Positions 5,347-5,467 of a stretch of DNA of 5,467 nt are shown piece after piece. The notes under the pieces are model-generated. The model was not told where the DNA came from, searched no databases, and worked only from the letters and a program-made list of their open reading frames with translations. A program made the translations under genes and the position numbers. Position 1 is the stretch's first letter. Each line of letters begins with the position of its first letter. Source of the DNA: CADAWZ01 sp045114665 (GTDB taxonomy: Bacteria; Vulcanimicrobiota; CADAWZ01); NCBI GenBank assembly GCA_045114665.1, contig JBGUKW010000164.1:1-5467 (forward strand). Reading direction: 5' to 3'.

Positions 5347-5409
5347 ATGTTCAAAAATTTAAAAAATTTTGAATCCTTTTTAAAAAAATTTACATCTATA
5401 AAATACTAA
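5347..5409 (+). CDS. Possible 20-residue small protein between direct repeats
   Basis: The ORF encodes MFKNLKNFESFLKKFTSIKY. AGGGAG (5335-5340) sits 6 bases before the ATG, as good a Shine-Dalgarno site as those of the real genes here, and a promoter-like pair lies upstream. The peptide is basic, with Phe and Leu spaced as on one face of a helix, so it could be an amphipathic peptide. I do not recognise it. Because it lies within a unit flanked by an imperfect direct repeat, it may be one member of a tandem series, a leader peptide for something beyond the window, or the truncated start of a decayed gene. The low complexity and short length mean chance cannot be excluded. Confidence 0.3.
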   Translation: MFKNLKNFESFLKKFTSIKY

Positions 5410-5424
5410 ACAAGTTTTAGATAA

Positions 5425-5467
5425 TTATTAACTCGGTAATTAAAATAATTGGGTGTATTATCTACTT
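5425..5467 (+). repeat. Direct repeat copy 2, running to the window edge
   Basis: TTATTAACTCGGTAATTAAA followed by ATAATTGG (to 5452) repeats copy 1 (5263-5302) 162 bases downstream. It lacks the 13-base internal duplication. The similarity seems to continue to the last base of the window, so the unit may be longer than seen here. Confidence 0.6.

Overview
The window is very AT-rich, and every gene whose start is visible sits behind a good Shine-Dalgarno sequence. It encodes an S46 dipeptidyl peptidase with a Sec signal peptide, a family typical of diderm (outer-membrane) bacteria. It also holds a type I restriction-modification fragment, an IS3-family remnant, a Sel1-repeat protein and an anaerobe-style flavoprotein. 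This fits a low-GC, probably anaerobic or host-associated, diderm bacterium. The strong Shine-Dalgarno use argues against a typical member of the Bacteroidota. A spirochaete-like (Brachyspira or Treponema type) or fusobacterial origin is possible, but the sequence does not settle it.

Layout, left to right. Positions 1-359 (+) are the C-terminal end of a type I restriction-modification specificity subunit (HsdS), cut by the window edge. After 93 bases with one AT-rich hairpin comes a complete S46 peptidase gene, 453-2531 (+). It has all three catalytic residues and an arginine at the position that gives DPP11 its acidic (Asp/Glu) specificity. The region 2532-2822 lies between convergent genes and holds the left end of an IS150-group IS3 element (2622 to about 2812): the terminal repeat plus the first part of orfA, then a sharp break. 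Next is a 530-residue protein on the minus strand (4415-2823) with a helical N-terminal domain, a long coiled coil and seven exact 36-residue Sel1 repeats. A strong hairpin terminator (4507-4550) separates it from an upstream minus-strand gene (5148-4567) for a flavodoxin-fold FMN protein with a CX2CX2CX5C cluster. The last 319 bases (5149-5467) have no large gene. They hold the flavoprotein promoter region and an imperfect direct repeat about 162 bp apart that flanks a possible 20-codon ORF with its own ribosome binding site and promoter-like boxes.

The genes do not look like one pathway. The S46 peptidase is periplasmic peptide catabolism, and the flavoprotein is cytoplasmic redox. The HsdS end, the IS scar and the repeat protein suggest the edge of an accessory region. 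The items most worth a second look are the DPP11-type arginine outside an obvious Bacteroidota context, the three-part Sel1 protein with recently duplicated repeat units, and the repeated small-ORF cassette that runs off the right edge.
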